Assembly: GCA_022712835.1 (NCBI GenBank)
Contig: JAFLJU010000565.1
Location: 1 to 12,821, forward strand
Reading direction: 5' to 3'
Source of the DNA: Desulfobacteraceae bacterium
GTDB lineage: Bacteria; Desulfobacterota; Desulfobacteria; Desulfobacterales; Desulfobacteraceae
Length of the DNA: 12,821 nt
The notes beneath the pieces are model-generated. The model did no database searches, was not told the origin of the DNA, and saw only the letters and a list, made by a program, of their open reading frames with translations. Position numbers and translations under genes: made by a program. Shown in pieces: positions 1-6,534 of this stretch (position 1 is the first letter of the stretch; every line of letters begins with the position of its first letter).

Positions 1-2
1 AT

Positions 3-1613
3 GAAGAGTGGGGTTTTATGTACGAGAATAAGAAACATCTAACATTTAAAAATAAATTTCCAGATTCATGGAATCTTATAGCATCCAGCGATAAGGGGTC
101 ATTTATAAATAAGCTTGGGCTTTTTTCATTTAATACGATATTTCCCATGAAAGAAAAAGCCAAATCCAGCAATGGGGCATCTACTGATTTTAAATATAGT
201 AAAAAAGCTGTGAATGCTGATGAATACCAATGGAAAATAGTCTGCTTTGTTTCAAAAGATAATTTTGATCAAAAGTTAGAAGTATTTAAAAAGAATGTTC
301 TCATATTGGATGTGATGATAAGTTTTATTGTCATTATTATCACATGGTTCCTTGCCGTGTCCTCCCATCGGAAAAAGAAAAATGAATTGATTTTGTTTCA
401 GTTTCTTGAGGCAATACCAGTGGGTATCTTTGTGATGGATGCAAATACCGGTATACCGTACTATGCGAATCAAATGTCTAAAGAAATTCTTGGACAGGGG
501 ATCGTACCCCAGGACGGTATTGATAATTTGGACACGGTGTACAAAGCCTATATTGTCGGCACAAATCAGGAATATCCAATTGAAAAAATGCCCATCACCA
601 AAGCCCTGTCTGGAAAAAGTATTAGCATCTCCGACATGGAGATCCATAGGATAGACGATAAGGTGCTACTGCACGTGACCGCCTCTCCTGTATTGAATGA
701 AAATGGTTCTGTCGCCTACGCCATTGCCGCATTTGTTGACATCTCAGCTCAAATGAAAATGGAACTCGAATTGAACCATGTGCGAAAATTGGAGGCCGTG
801 GGACAGTTAGCCGCTGGCATCGCTCATGAGATCAATACTCCAGCTCAATATATAGGAGATAATACCAATTTTCTAAAAGAGTCGTTCTCAGATTTGCTCA
901 AAATGATAGAGGCTTACGAATCGTTCAGAATAGCAGAGGTGGAAGGATCTGTAACACCTAAAATGTTGGATCAGCTGGAAGAAAAAATTGATGAAACTGA
1001 TGTAAAATACTTGTTGGAAGAAATCCCCACAACCCTCGACCAATCGTTGGATGGCATCAAAAAGATATCTCAAATCGTCCATGCCATGAAGGCGTTCTCC
1101 CATCCCGGCAAAGAAGCAAAAGTGTATACGGACATCAATAGCTGTTTAGAGTGTACCATCACTGTCTCGCGCGCCGAATGGAAGTATGTTGCTGATTTAA
1201 GGACAGACTTGGCACAAGGGTTGCCCATGATTCCATGTTACCCCAGTGAGCTTAATCAGGTTTTTCTAAATGTTATCATTAACGGAGCCCACGCTATTGA
1301 CGAAAAACAAACCTCTGAGGGCAACACTCAAAAGGGCACTATCACTGTGTCAACCCTAGCGGCCGAAAATCATCTGGAGATTAGAATACAAGATACCGGA
1401 ACGGGCATTCCTGACCATATCAAAACCCAAATATTTGATCCATTTTTCACCACCAAAGAGATTGGTAAAGGCACTGGCCAAGGATTGGCTATTGCCAATT
1501 CTATCGTGGTAGACAAACACGGTGGAAAACTTTCCTTTGAATCCCAAGAGGGCTCGGGCACAACATTCATTATCCAATTACCATTGGAAGCAAAGGAGGC
1601 CACAACCTCTTAA
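3..1613 (+). CDS. Membrane sensor histidine kinase, 5' end outside window
   Basis: This is the C-terminal part of a two-component sensor kinase. The frame is open from base 3 and reads EEWGF before the first ATG at 18. A WGF motif followed by a Phe/Pro-rich stretch and FPDSW resembles the second half of a periplasmic sensor domain, so the ATG at 18 is probably internal and the gene starts upstream of the window. Numbering from that ATG: rest of the sensor about 1-90, one membrane helix about 93-115, a PAS domain about 126-250, then the H-box with phospho-acceptor His270 in AGIAHEINTP. The ATPase domain follows, with N-box Asn422, DTGTGIP at 459-465, FFTTK and GKGTGQGLAI. A long stretch separates the H-box from an IVHAMKAFSHPG segment, as in the known AHEINTP subfamily. 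All catalytic boxes are present and there is no receiver domain, so a separate response regulator is expected. The signal is unknown. Confidence 0.9.
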   Translation, partial: EEWGFMYENKKHLTFKNKFPDSWNLIASSDKGSFINKLGLFSFNTIFPMKEKAKSSNGASTDFKYSKKAVNADEYQWKIVCFVSKDNFDQKLEVFKKNVLILDVMISFIVIIITWFLAVSSHRKKKNELILFQFLEAIPVGIFVMDANTGIPYYANQMSKEILGQGIVPQDGIDNLDTVYKAYIVGTNQEYPIEKMPITKALSGKSISISDMEIHRIDDKVLLHVTASPVLNENGSVAYAIAAFVDISAQMKMELELNHVRKLEAVGQLAAGIAHEINTPAQYIGDNTNFLKESFSDLLKMIEAYESFRIAEVEGSVTPKMLDQLEEKIDETDVKYLLEEIPTTLDQSLDGIKKISQIVHAMKAFSHPGKEAKVYTDINSCLECTITVSRAEWKYVADLRTDLAQGLPMIPCYPSELNQVFLNVIINGAHAIDEKQTSEGNTQKGTITVSTLAAENHLEIRIQDTGTGIPDHIKTQIFDPFFTTKEIGKGTGQGLAIANSIVVDKHGGKLSFESQEGSGTTFIIQLPLEAKEATTS

Positions 1614-1702
1614 GATGAAGTATCCAATGAATAATACGGATTTTCTCTTATGATTTTAATTTAGAGGGGTTAGACAAGGAAAAAATTGCTTTTGAAAAGA
1701 GA

Positions 1703-1731
1703 GAGATCTGTGGTCGAATAGGGAGATCTGT
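1703..1731. repeat. Direct repeat 20 bp apart, possible operator
   Basis: The 9-mer GAGATCTGT occurs at 1703-1711 and again at 1723-1731. The copies are exactly 20 bp apart, about two helical turns, so they would face the same side of the DNA. Each contains the palindrome AGATCT. The second copy ends just before a TTGACA hexamer. This is the arrangement of a regulator-binding site in front of the phosphoribosyltransferase-like gene, but no regulator is known and chance is possible. Confidence 0.3.
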
Positions 1732-1736
1732 TTTTC

Positions 1737-1765
1737 TTGACATTGTTGCGCCATCGAATTAAAAG
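1737..1765 (+). promoter_or_regulatory. Candidate sigma-70 promoter for the PRTase-like gene
   Basis: A perfect -35 hexamer TTGACA (1737-1742) is followed after 17 bp by TAAAAG (1760-1765), which matches 4 of 6 bases of the -10 consensus. Transcription would start near 1772, giving a leader of about 40 bases before the ATG at 1811. The weak -10 and the direct repeats just upstream are compatible with an activated promoter. Confidence 0.35.
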
Positions 1766-1810
1766 GACTCTGCTCGGGACAGATGATAATCAAACCAAGG
1801 GAGACCCCAT

Positions 1811-2794
1811 ATGTTGGAAAAAATAGATGTTTCAAAGGACTGCGGTCTGTATGGCATGGCGACGGGAAAAAATATACAAGAAATTATTGCCACCACCCCT
1901 GAAACAAGAGCCATTTCAAACAACCCAAAAGTGATGGGGCTTGAGTATACCCACCTTCTCCAAAACGCCTGTACAAAGATTCTCCAACAGCTTGCCGCCA
2001 ATAATTTAACCTGCCTGGAAGAAACACAAACCATAGTTTTTGATATTCTGAGGGGGGGGCTGAACTTTGGCCTCAGACAAGCCCTTGGCAATGCCTTTGG
2101 CTGGAACCTTCACGGGTGCTCCTTTATCTCGGCCCAGAGAGCAAGGCAGGATGACTCTCCCGAGCAATGGCACATTGTTGAAACCGAGTATTCCAAGGTT
2201 TACATGCCCAAAACCGCCAGTATTGTTATCGGGGATGTTGTGGCAACGGGTAGCAGTCTCGAGCATGCCATGAAGGCGCTGGTGGCAGAGGCGGAAAAAC
2301 AGGGAACCCATTTGAGGTCTGTTGTTTTCTTTACCTTTGGCGGTCCCAGGGCGGGTGAAATCCTTGGGAAGATGGATGCCATGTGCCGGGATCGGTTTCC
2401 CGGTTATGAAAAGACCACCTTGGTTTATCTGGAAGGGTGTTTTACGGTTCCCGGGCTTGAAACAAACATTCGCATTAAGATAACCGGTACGGATCTGCTC
2501 CGCCTGAATGCGGTGATGGCACCGGAGTTTATCGCTTCCCAATACGAAGCCCCCTGTTATCCCATCCAGCGGTGTGCCATCTATGACGCGGGTTCAAGAG
2601 CATTCTGGCCCCCGGAATATATAGAAGACCTCCATGGCTATTGGTCACAACTGAAAGAACTTGCAAGCCAGGGCGTCACCTATGAAGCCCTGCTCAAAGA
2701 AAGATTTCCCGAGCTTGATCCGGCTCCATTCGGGCCTGTTGATCTGGGCCGGGTTTGTGATGATCAGCTCGCCTGGATAAAAGGGATGCTATAA
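1811..2794 (+). CDS. Phosphoribosyltransferase-like protein, substrate unknown
   Basis: A 327-residue soluble protein resembling type I phosphoribosyltransferases. After a helical N-terminal region, VFDILRGG (76-83) looks like the beta-strand and loop that contacts pyrophosphate, and SIVIGDVVATGSSL (137-150) occupies the place of the PRPP-binding motif. In the classical motif two acidic residues precede the ATG; here the first is Gly141 and only Asp142 remains. The region after about 200 has no motif I recognise and may be a family-specific substrate-binding or cap domain. The start is well supported by AAGGGAG at 1797-1803, seven bases before the ATG. The gene stands alone on its strand, is visibly less AT-rich than the genes at 3544 and 8351, and meets the TerB-like gene tail to tail. 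No purine or pyrimidine pathway gene is nearby, so the base or small molecule it uses cannot be named, and a regulatory PRTase-like role is also possible. Confidence 0.75.
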   Translation: MLEKIDVSKDCGLYGMATGKNIQEIIATTPETRAISNNPKVMGLEYTHLLQNACTKILQQLAANNLTCLEETQTIVFDILRGGLNFGLRQALGNAFGWNLHGCSFISAQRARQDDSPEQWHIVETEYSKVYMPKTASIVIGDVVATGSSLEHAMKALVAEAEKQGTHLRSVVFFTFGGPRAGEILGKMDAMCRDRFPGYEKTTLVYLEGCFTVPGLETNIRIKITGTDLLRLNAVMAPEFIASQYEAPCYPIQRCAIYDAGSRAFWPPEYIEDLHGYWSQLKELASQGVTYEALLKERFPELDPAPFGPVDLGRVCDDQLAWIKGML

Positions 2795-2799
2795 ATATC

Positions 2800-2883
2800 T
2801 CATGAAAGTTGTTTTCTTGCCCGGAGTTTGGCGTCGATCAACTGACTGTGGCTTAGGTTAAGCAGGTTTGAAAGCTTGTGGGC
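2800..2883 (-). pseudogene. Out-of-frame C-terminal segment of the TerB-like gene
   Basis: In the alternative frame this segment encodes AHKLSNLLNLSHSQ and continues through LIDAKLRARKQLS to a TGA at 2800-2802. This is the expected conserved end of the TerB-like protein whose main frame stops at 2858. The restored stop lies 5 bases from the stop of the convergent PRTase-like gene (2794), a tight arrangement that supports the longer version as the ancestral one. Confidence 0.7.
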
Positions 2884-3256
2884 AAAAGTGGTCCTCATGG
2901 GCTTCCAGGTGATCGTCCAGCAAAATGATGCGCCAGACAGATTCCATTATGTCGATCTTTTGCGTTTCGGTAAAATTTTCGTTTATAACCCGGGTATAGC
3001 GAAAAAGGCTCACATATTCTCTGTCTTTTTTATCCCTTTGGGCCATCAGGGTGTTAACTTCCTGCCGGGAAATTCCAAAATGGGTTACAAGGGTTTCAAC
3101 CAGGTGCTCTTTTTCTTCTTTACTGCACTCCCCGTCTGCATAGGCCGCTTCCAGCATCAGAACGGTTAACGCCAAATGGGCGGTCAGTGCATCCTGGTCG
3201 GTGGTCGGGGTTTTGCCATTGTCGCTGCCAATGATTTTTTTTAGTAGATCAAACAT
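2858..3256 (-). CDS. TerB-family protein, C-terminus frameshifted
   Basis: A 132-residue reading frame of the TerB (tellurite resistance/DjlA-like) helical-bundle type, a cytoplasmic fold with acidic metal-binding positions. Recognisable parts are LEAAYADGECSKEE (about 35-48), where Asp and Glu follow the first helix, and the LLDDHLEAHEDH segment (about 112-123). TerB proteins normally continue after AHED with a helix ending in an LRAR-like tail. Here the frame turns into FCPQAFKPA and stops. Dropping one T from the TTTT run (AAAA at 2884-2887 on the + strand) restores FAHKLSNLLNLSHSQ and a tail ending in LRARKQLS, giving 151 residues and a stop at 2800. The gene is therefore probably broken by a one-base insertion, or the base is a sequencing error. 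The family is linked to tellurite and stress responses, but the cellular role of short TerB proteins like this one is not settled. No other ter gene is present. The start has a weak ribosome site. Confidence 0.8.
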   Translation of the reverse strand: MFDLLKKIIGSDNGKTPTTDQDALTAHLALTVLMLEAAYADGECSKEEKEHLVETLVTHFGISRQEVNTLMAQRDKKDREYVSLFRYTRVINENFTETQKIDIMESVWRIILLDDHLEAHEDHFCPQAFKPA

Positions 3257-3331
3257 CTTTTGGTGATATCCTTATTATTATCCTGAATATGGCCAGGAAG
3301 TGATAGTTTTTTTGCTATTATTTTTTATAGC

Positions 3332-3360
3332 ACTATAGGGAGATAGAACCGACGGGTCAA
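3332..3360 (-). promoter_or_regulatory. Sigma-70-like promoter for the TerB-like gene
   Basis: Read on the minus strand, TTGACC (3355-3360) is followed after exactly 17 bp by TATAGT (3332-3337). Each hexamer matches 5 of 6 consensus bases. Transcription would begin near 3325, about 70 bases before the TerB-like start. The -35 hexamer lies inside one arm of an inverted repeat, so a bound protein could block it. Confidence 0.5.
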
Positions 3361-3541
3361 GGATTCTCTCAGCTTTTGCCCATGCCTTATACCAGGATTC
3401 CTTGACCTGGCCCCCCATAAAATGAGGGTATACCATGAGGTAAAAACGGTTTACCAGGAGATTGACAAAGTGACGGCACTCGTTGGTAGCAATAAAGTCC
3501 TGAATATTTCACAAGACATGCCAATGATCGTAATTCATTAA
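3339..3541 (+). pseudogene. Possible decayed 3' fragment of an unidentified gene
   Basis: The + strand between the two minus-strand genes reads like a protein C-terminus broken by one frameshift. One frame is open from 3339 and gives SRILSAFAHALYQDSLTWPP before stopping just after a run of six C (3411-3416). The next frame continues as HKMRVYHEVKTVYQEIDK, then VTALVGSNKVLN, and ends at a TAA at 3539-3541. Adding one C to the run would join the two. The amino-acid composition looks protein-like rather than random, but there is no start codon with a ribosome site and I do not recognise the family. The second part alone could be a 39-codon ORF from ATG 3422. Chance cannot be excluded. Confidence 0.25.
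3355..3407. repeat. Inverted repeat overlapping the TerB-gene -35
   Basis: GGTCAAGGATTC at 3355-3366 is matched in inverted orientation by GATTCCTTGACC at 3396-3407, with 11 of 12 positions paired and 29 bases between the arms. It could be an operator, a hairpin in a transcript crossing this region, or part of the decayed coding fragment noted here. No tract of T follows either arm, so it is not a terminator. Confidence 0.4.
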
Positions 3542-3543
3542 TG

Positions 3544-5997
3544 CTACTCAAAATATCCTTTAATATCAATCTTTGATAAGTTTGTTTTGGGATCAAGTCG
3601 TTCATTAATACGAACACCATATATTGTTTTTTCTATTTCTAATTTGGCAAATTTACCGATAATCATGGTTCCTTCAGAAAGTTGGTTTTTTATTTTTATT
3701 TCAGGGGTTTTTCCTGTTGCATTTAGAGATTCTTGCAAAAGAAGGTAATCTTTCTCAAAACACAATCTGTTTAGTTCTTTTTCTTTTTGGTCCAATTTTG
3801 ATTTATTACTGGCAACTCTATTTTTAATCAACTCATTTTTATCTAAAAATTCATTTTCAATTTTTTCTGTTATATTAGCGGCAGACTTGTACATTCCGTA
3901 ATTTTCTTCCATATGTTCTTGAACTTTTTTCAATTGAACATCCGGTGGTAAATTTTCTAACTTATCCATTATTTCCTGTAGGTAATCATACGCTTTCGTT
4001 TCTTTTGGAATCGCGCCTGAAAATTCATCATCAATATCTTCTTTAGAATTTTTTAAAAAATCAAACCCTGACTCGGAAGTATCAATATTTTCAAGGTTAA
4101 AACTTCCGAAAAAATTAATTAAATATGACAATACTCTTTGTCTTTCTCTGTATTTATCCTGGATCGATATCTGTTGATGCAATTTTTGTTCTATTTCTAT
4201 TAACTCTGGTTCACCTCTTAAAACAGCAAGGATTTTTGCCCTTTTTTCAATAGCGGATTGTATTTGAAGTAGTCTTCGGTTTGAAGTTTTTCCAAATTTT
4301 AATATTGAAGGATGAGATCCATTGGTATAGACATTTTTGCAATAAATTCCATGTTGGGCACCAATTTCTGATGATATAATATCCGAGTTGATTGCCTGAA
4401 ATATTCCACCACACGCAACTATAGAATTTTCAACGTTTTTGGTAATAGAAATAGACCCAAGTGCTGTTATCTCAGGTCCTCTTTCCTTGAAATTAGCGGC
4501 AAGGTTTATTGCACTGATTTTACCTTTTATCTCAAGGTCACCTGCAACATCAATATTACCGAAAGTATTTCCGTTCAATTTCAAATTGTGACATTTAATA
4601 CTGGCACTTTTATGAATCTCCCCTGTGATTTCTAAATTCATCTCTCTGTAAACATCATCCGTTTTATGCGTGATATCGTCAGTGATTTTAATTGTTTTTC
4701 GATTTTCGGATATGGGAGTGACAAACAAGGTGTTATTATTATACAATACAGGATAACCATCCGATCTCGCCACGAAAAAATGATCATCTTTGGTTGCGAC
4801 ACCTTTTCCACATCTGAGATTCCCGATATTAGGTTGTGTTGGTAAAAGAACCTGACCAAAGACATTTTTACCTGGCTTTCCATCCTGGTGAGGTGTTTTT
4901 CTAGCCAGAACTTTACCTCGCTTAATGATTTGCTGTTTGCTTTTCTTTTTATCATCACTGACATTACTTTTTTCATAATCAAAAAAAAATTTGATTATGG
5001 CGTCCTTACCTTCTTCTGGGGCAATACCTTGCGCAATTTTTAGCTTTGATCCTTTAACGTTTTTAATTAGAAATTCTTCAATAATATTATCTTTAACAAT
5101 ACCGAATTGTATCCCCATTAATTTGATCCAATTAATGATGTTATGAACTCCAATTTCTTCAGAAAAATTCGCAATGATACAAAGATATGCTTCGCGTTTG
5201 TCCTTTGAAATTGTGTATTCACAGACCTTCGATATCGTCTGATTGGCTTTTACTTCTAAAATGAATTTATTTAAAGCTTTTTCAAGATTAAGCCTTTTTT
5301 TTTCATATACTTTTTGTTCTTTTAATATTTTAATAGTATCTTCATGTGATATATTAAATTGTTCTTCCAATATTTGACCTAAATATTTTGATTTGTGACC
5401 CTTTTCTTTTTCCACCTTTTGAAGTTTTAAGGCTTTATTTACATCTTCAATGGGAACATATCCATTTCTTACTGCAATGGATCCAAATCGCTTGTTGATT
5501 GCAATTTTTTCTAATTCATTGACTGCAAGTTTGCTCATAGCCTGCTCAAGGAGTTCATCCTTAATTCGATCCTGGGTTAATAGAATCGCTATTCTATCTG
5601 CTTCAGATAACTTTTTGTTCTGTACTAATAGGTCTCCTATCGATAAATGTTTTTTAGTTTTTTTAAAATATGAAATTTGTTGATTAAGCGCTTTTTTAAC
5701 GGTATTTGGAGCTGTGAACTGGTTTGCAACTGCCAATTTCCCAAATTTAATATCCAAAAATTTATTTTTCAAATGCGCTTGAATAGAAAGTAAAAAATCA
5801 ATTTCACTTTGAGTTAAAATTTTCAGACCTTTAAAAAGTTTGACAACCGAAAATGTCGATGCCTCGTTCATAATGGAGGTATAGCGGCTCAATATTTCTT
5901 TTTCTTGATTGGAGGTAATAAACTTACATTTAAGTGCTAAAACGAGCAGTTCACAATCTTCTTTACTAATTAAATTATCGGGATTTGTCTTTTTCAT
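3544..5997 (-). CDS. FapA family (DUF342) protein with N-terminal repeat modules
   Basis: An 817-residue cytoplasmic protein without signal peptide or membrane segment. Two modules of about 58 residues sit in the N-terminal third: FGKLAV...LLTQ (85-141) and FGSIAV...LKEQ (171-228). Both share an F-G-x-(L/I)-A-V opening, a KAL...Q helix, a (I/L)G-(D/Q)-(L/I)-L turn and a closing helix. A FapA N-terminal region follows (about 255-345), then the DUF342 core: DGKPGKNVFG (372-381), a CGKGV turn (396-400), DGYPVLYN (413-420), and a Gly/Asn-rich beta-helix-like region to about 570. Coiled-coil stretches follow at about 575-625 and 710-760, then a short beta end. In Vibrio vulnificus FapA is tied to flagellar assembly and the glucose-PTS protein EIIA, but most DUF342 proteins have no known role and no flagellar genes are seen here. 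A strong sigma-54 promoter lies upstream and an NtrC-type activator is the next gene. The ribosome site is poor. The DNA is visibly more AT-rich than the PRTase-like gene. Confidence 0.85.
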   Translation of the reverse strand: MKKTNPDNLISKEDCELLVLALKCKFITSNQEKEILSRYTSIMNEASTFSVVKLFKGLKILTQSEIDFLLSIQAHLKNKFLDIKFGKLAVANQFTAPNTVKKALNQQISYFKKTKKHLSIGDLLVQNKKLSEADRIAILLTQDRIKDELLEQAMSKLAVNELEKIAINKRFGSIAVRNGYVPIEDVNKALKLQKVEKEKGHKSKYLGQILEEQFNISHEDTIKILKEQKVYEKKRLNLEKALNKFILEVKANQTISKVCEYTISKDKREAYLCIIANFSEEIGVHNIINWIKLMGIQFGIVKDNIIEEFLIKNVKGSKLKIAQGIAPEEGKDAIIKFFFDYEKSNVSDDKKKSKQQIIKRGKVLARKTPHQDGKPGKNVFGQVLLPTQPNIGNLRCGKGVATKDDHFFVARSDGYPVLYNNNTLFVTPISENRKTIKITDDITHKTDDVYREMNLEITGEIHKSASIKCHNLKLNGNTFGNIDVAGDLEIKGKISAINLAANFKERGPEITALGSISITKNVENSIVACGGIFQAINSDIISSEIGAQHGIYCKNVYTNGSHPSILKFGKTSNRRLLQIQSAIEKRAKILAVLRGEPELIEIEQKLHQQISIQDKYRERQRVLSYLINFFGSFNLENIDTSESGFDFLKNSKEDIDDEFSGAIPKETKAYDYLQEIMDKLENLPPDVQLKKVQEHMEENYGMYKSAANITEKIENEFLDKNELIKNRVASNKSKLDQKEKELNRLCFEKDYLLLQESLNATGKTPEIKIKNQLSEGTMIIGKFAKLEIEKTIYGVRINERLDPKTNLSKIDIKGYFE

Positions 5998-6105
5998 ATA
6001 ATTAAATCGCCATTAAAAAAAGTTTGTAAAGGAACAATTTGTAAGGCTTGTTTTCCCCAACACTTCTGTGGTTCTTTTTGATCTGCACTGACCATACTGA
6101 CCATT

Positions 6106-6121
6106 AGCAATTTGCTTGCCA
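6106..6121 (-). promoter_or_regulatory. Sigma-54 (-24/-12) promoter of the FapA-like gene
   Basis: On the minus strand the sequence is TGGCAAGCAAATTGCT. Against the consensus TGGCACG-N4-TTGCW, only the sixth base differs; the GG and GC doublets and their 12-base spacing are exact, and a T precedes TGG as usual. Transcription would start near 6095, giving a leader of about 97 bases. It faces the FapA-like gene directly, and an NtrC-type activator with an intact GAFTGA loop is encoded next door, which makes a functional promoter likely. Confidence 0.8.
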
Positions 6122-6201
6122 AAGTTTATTTTATTTAAAATACTCTTTATTTACAGTCTATTATATTTAAATGCTTTTTACAAAATAAAAAACCACGGAT
6201 A

Positions 6202-6220
6202 ATTTTCACTTGAAGAAAAT
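6202..6220. promoter_or_regulatory. Candidate upstream activator site for sigma-54 promoter
   Basis: A dyad with 6-base arms, ATTTTC and GAAAAT around a 7-base centre (on the + strand ATTTTCACTTGAAGAAAAT). Its centre lies about 116 bases upstream of the predicted sigma-54 start near 6095, within the usual range for enhancer sites of NtrC-type activators. Its arms are AT-rich, so chance is a real possibility. Confidence 0.35.
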
Positions 6221-6382
6221 AATATGTTCAATATCCGACGGCCTAATATGTTAGTTTTGCACCTATATTGCTTAACCAATTGATTTTAAAATAAATATGC
6301 AATGGGCGTGATTGTTCAAAATTAGACGGTGTGGTGAGATGTCGATATTTTGTGCGAAGGGGAAAATGCTTTTGAGAATTAT

Positions 6383-6398
6383 TTAACGGATTCGTTAA
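6383..6398. repeat. Palindrome TTAACG-N4-CGTTAA
   Basis: A perfect 6-base inverted repeat, TTAACG and CGTTAA, around GATT, about 295 bases upstream of the predicted sigma-54 start. The 7-mer TTAACGG of its left arm recurs at 7970-7976, just upstream of the NtrC-type gene. It may be a regulator-binding site; nothing else in the sequence proves this. Confidence 0.35.
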
Positions 6399-6534
6399 TC
6401 TCCTGTTTTAATGGATTATAATTGTGCCGCAACCGGTATTGGAAAGGATATTTCAATTGTCTGTGGGGAAAGGAGGGATATGAAATAATGTTCAGAAGAC
6501 GGCATTTGTCCAATAACAGGCAAGGGAAGAGCCG

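Larger units (their letters stand above)
5998..6534. other. 537-base regulatory gap upstream of the FapA-like gene
   Basis: No convincing protein gene was found. The gap separates two genes read in the same direction and is AT-rich. It holds a sigma-54 promoter (6106-6121), a dyad (6202-6220), a palindrome (6383-6398) and a sequence matching the IHF consensus WATCAANNNNTTR on the minus strand (6273-6285), although the last lies farther upstream than usual. On the + strand, AGGAGG at 6471-6476 precedes ATG 6488 and a 16-codon frame (MFRRRHLSNNRQGKSR), which runs into the end of the NtrC-type gene; I do not consider it a real gene. No clear terminator follows the NtrC-type gene. Confidence 0.6.

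Noticed and set aside
276..647. Minus-strand open frame opposite the sensor kinase gene
   Set aside because: It overlaps a well-supported kinase coding region, shows no recognisable motif and has no ribosome site.
2006..2542. 178-codon minus-strand frame opposite the PRTase-like gene
   Set aside because: A long antisense frame produced by the less AT-rich composition of the real gene; no domain is visible and the + strand frame has a good ribosome site and motifs.
2858..2887. Programmed +1 frameshift in the TerB-like gene
   Set aside because: Phe tRNA could slip on UUUU, but no stimulatory stop codon or structure is visible; a mutation or sequencing error is simpler.
3427..3455. GGTATACC palindrome and GGTAAA-N5-TTTACC hairpin as terminator of the FapA-like gene
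   Set aside because: Short stems with no tract of T after them on either strand.
6273..6285. Perfect match to the IHF consensus on the minus strand
   Set aside because: About 185 bases upstream of the predicted sigma-54 start, outside the usual position between activator and promoter, and such matches are frequent in AT-rich DNA.
6488..6533. ACGGC/GCCGT inverted repeat as terminator of the NtrC-type gene
   Set aside because: Only five pairs, a very long loop and no T-tract on the minus strand.
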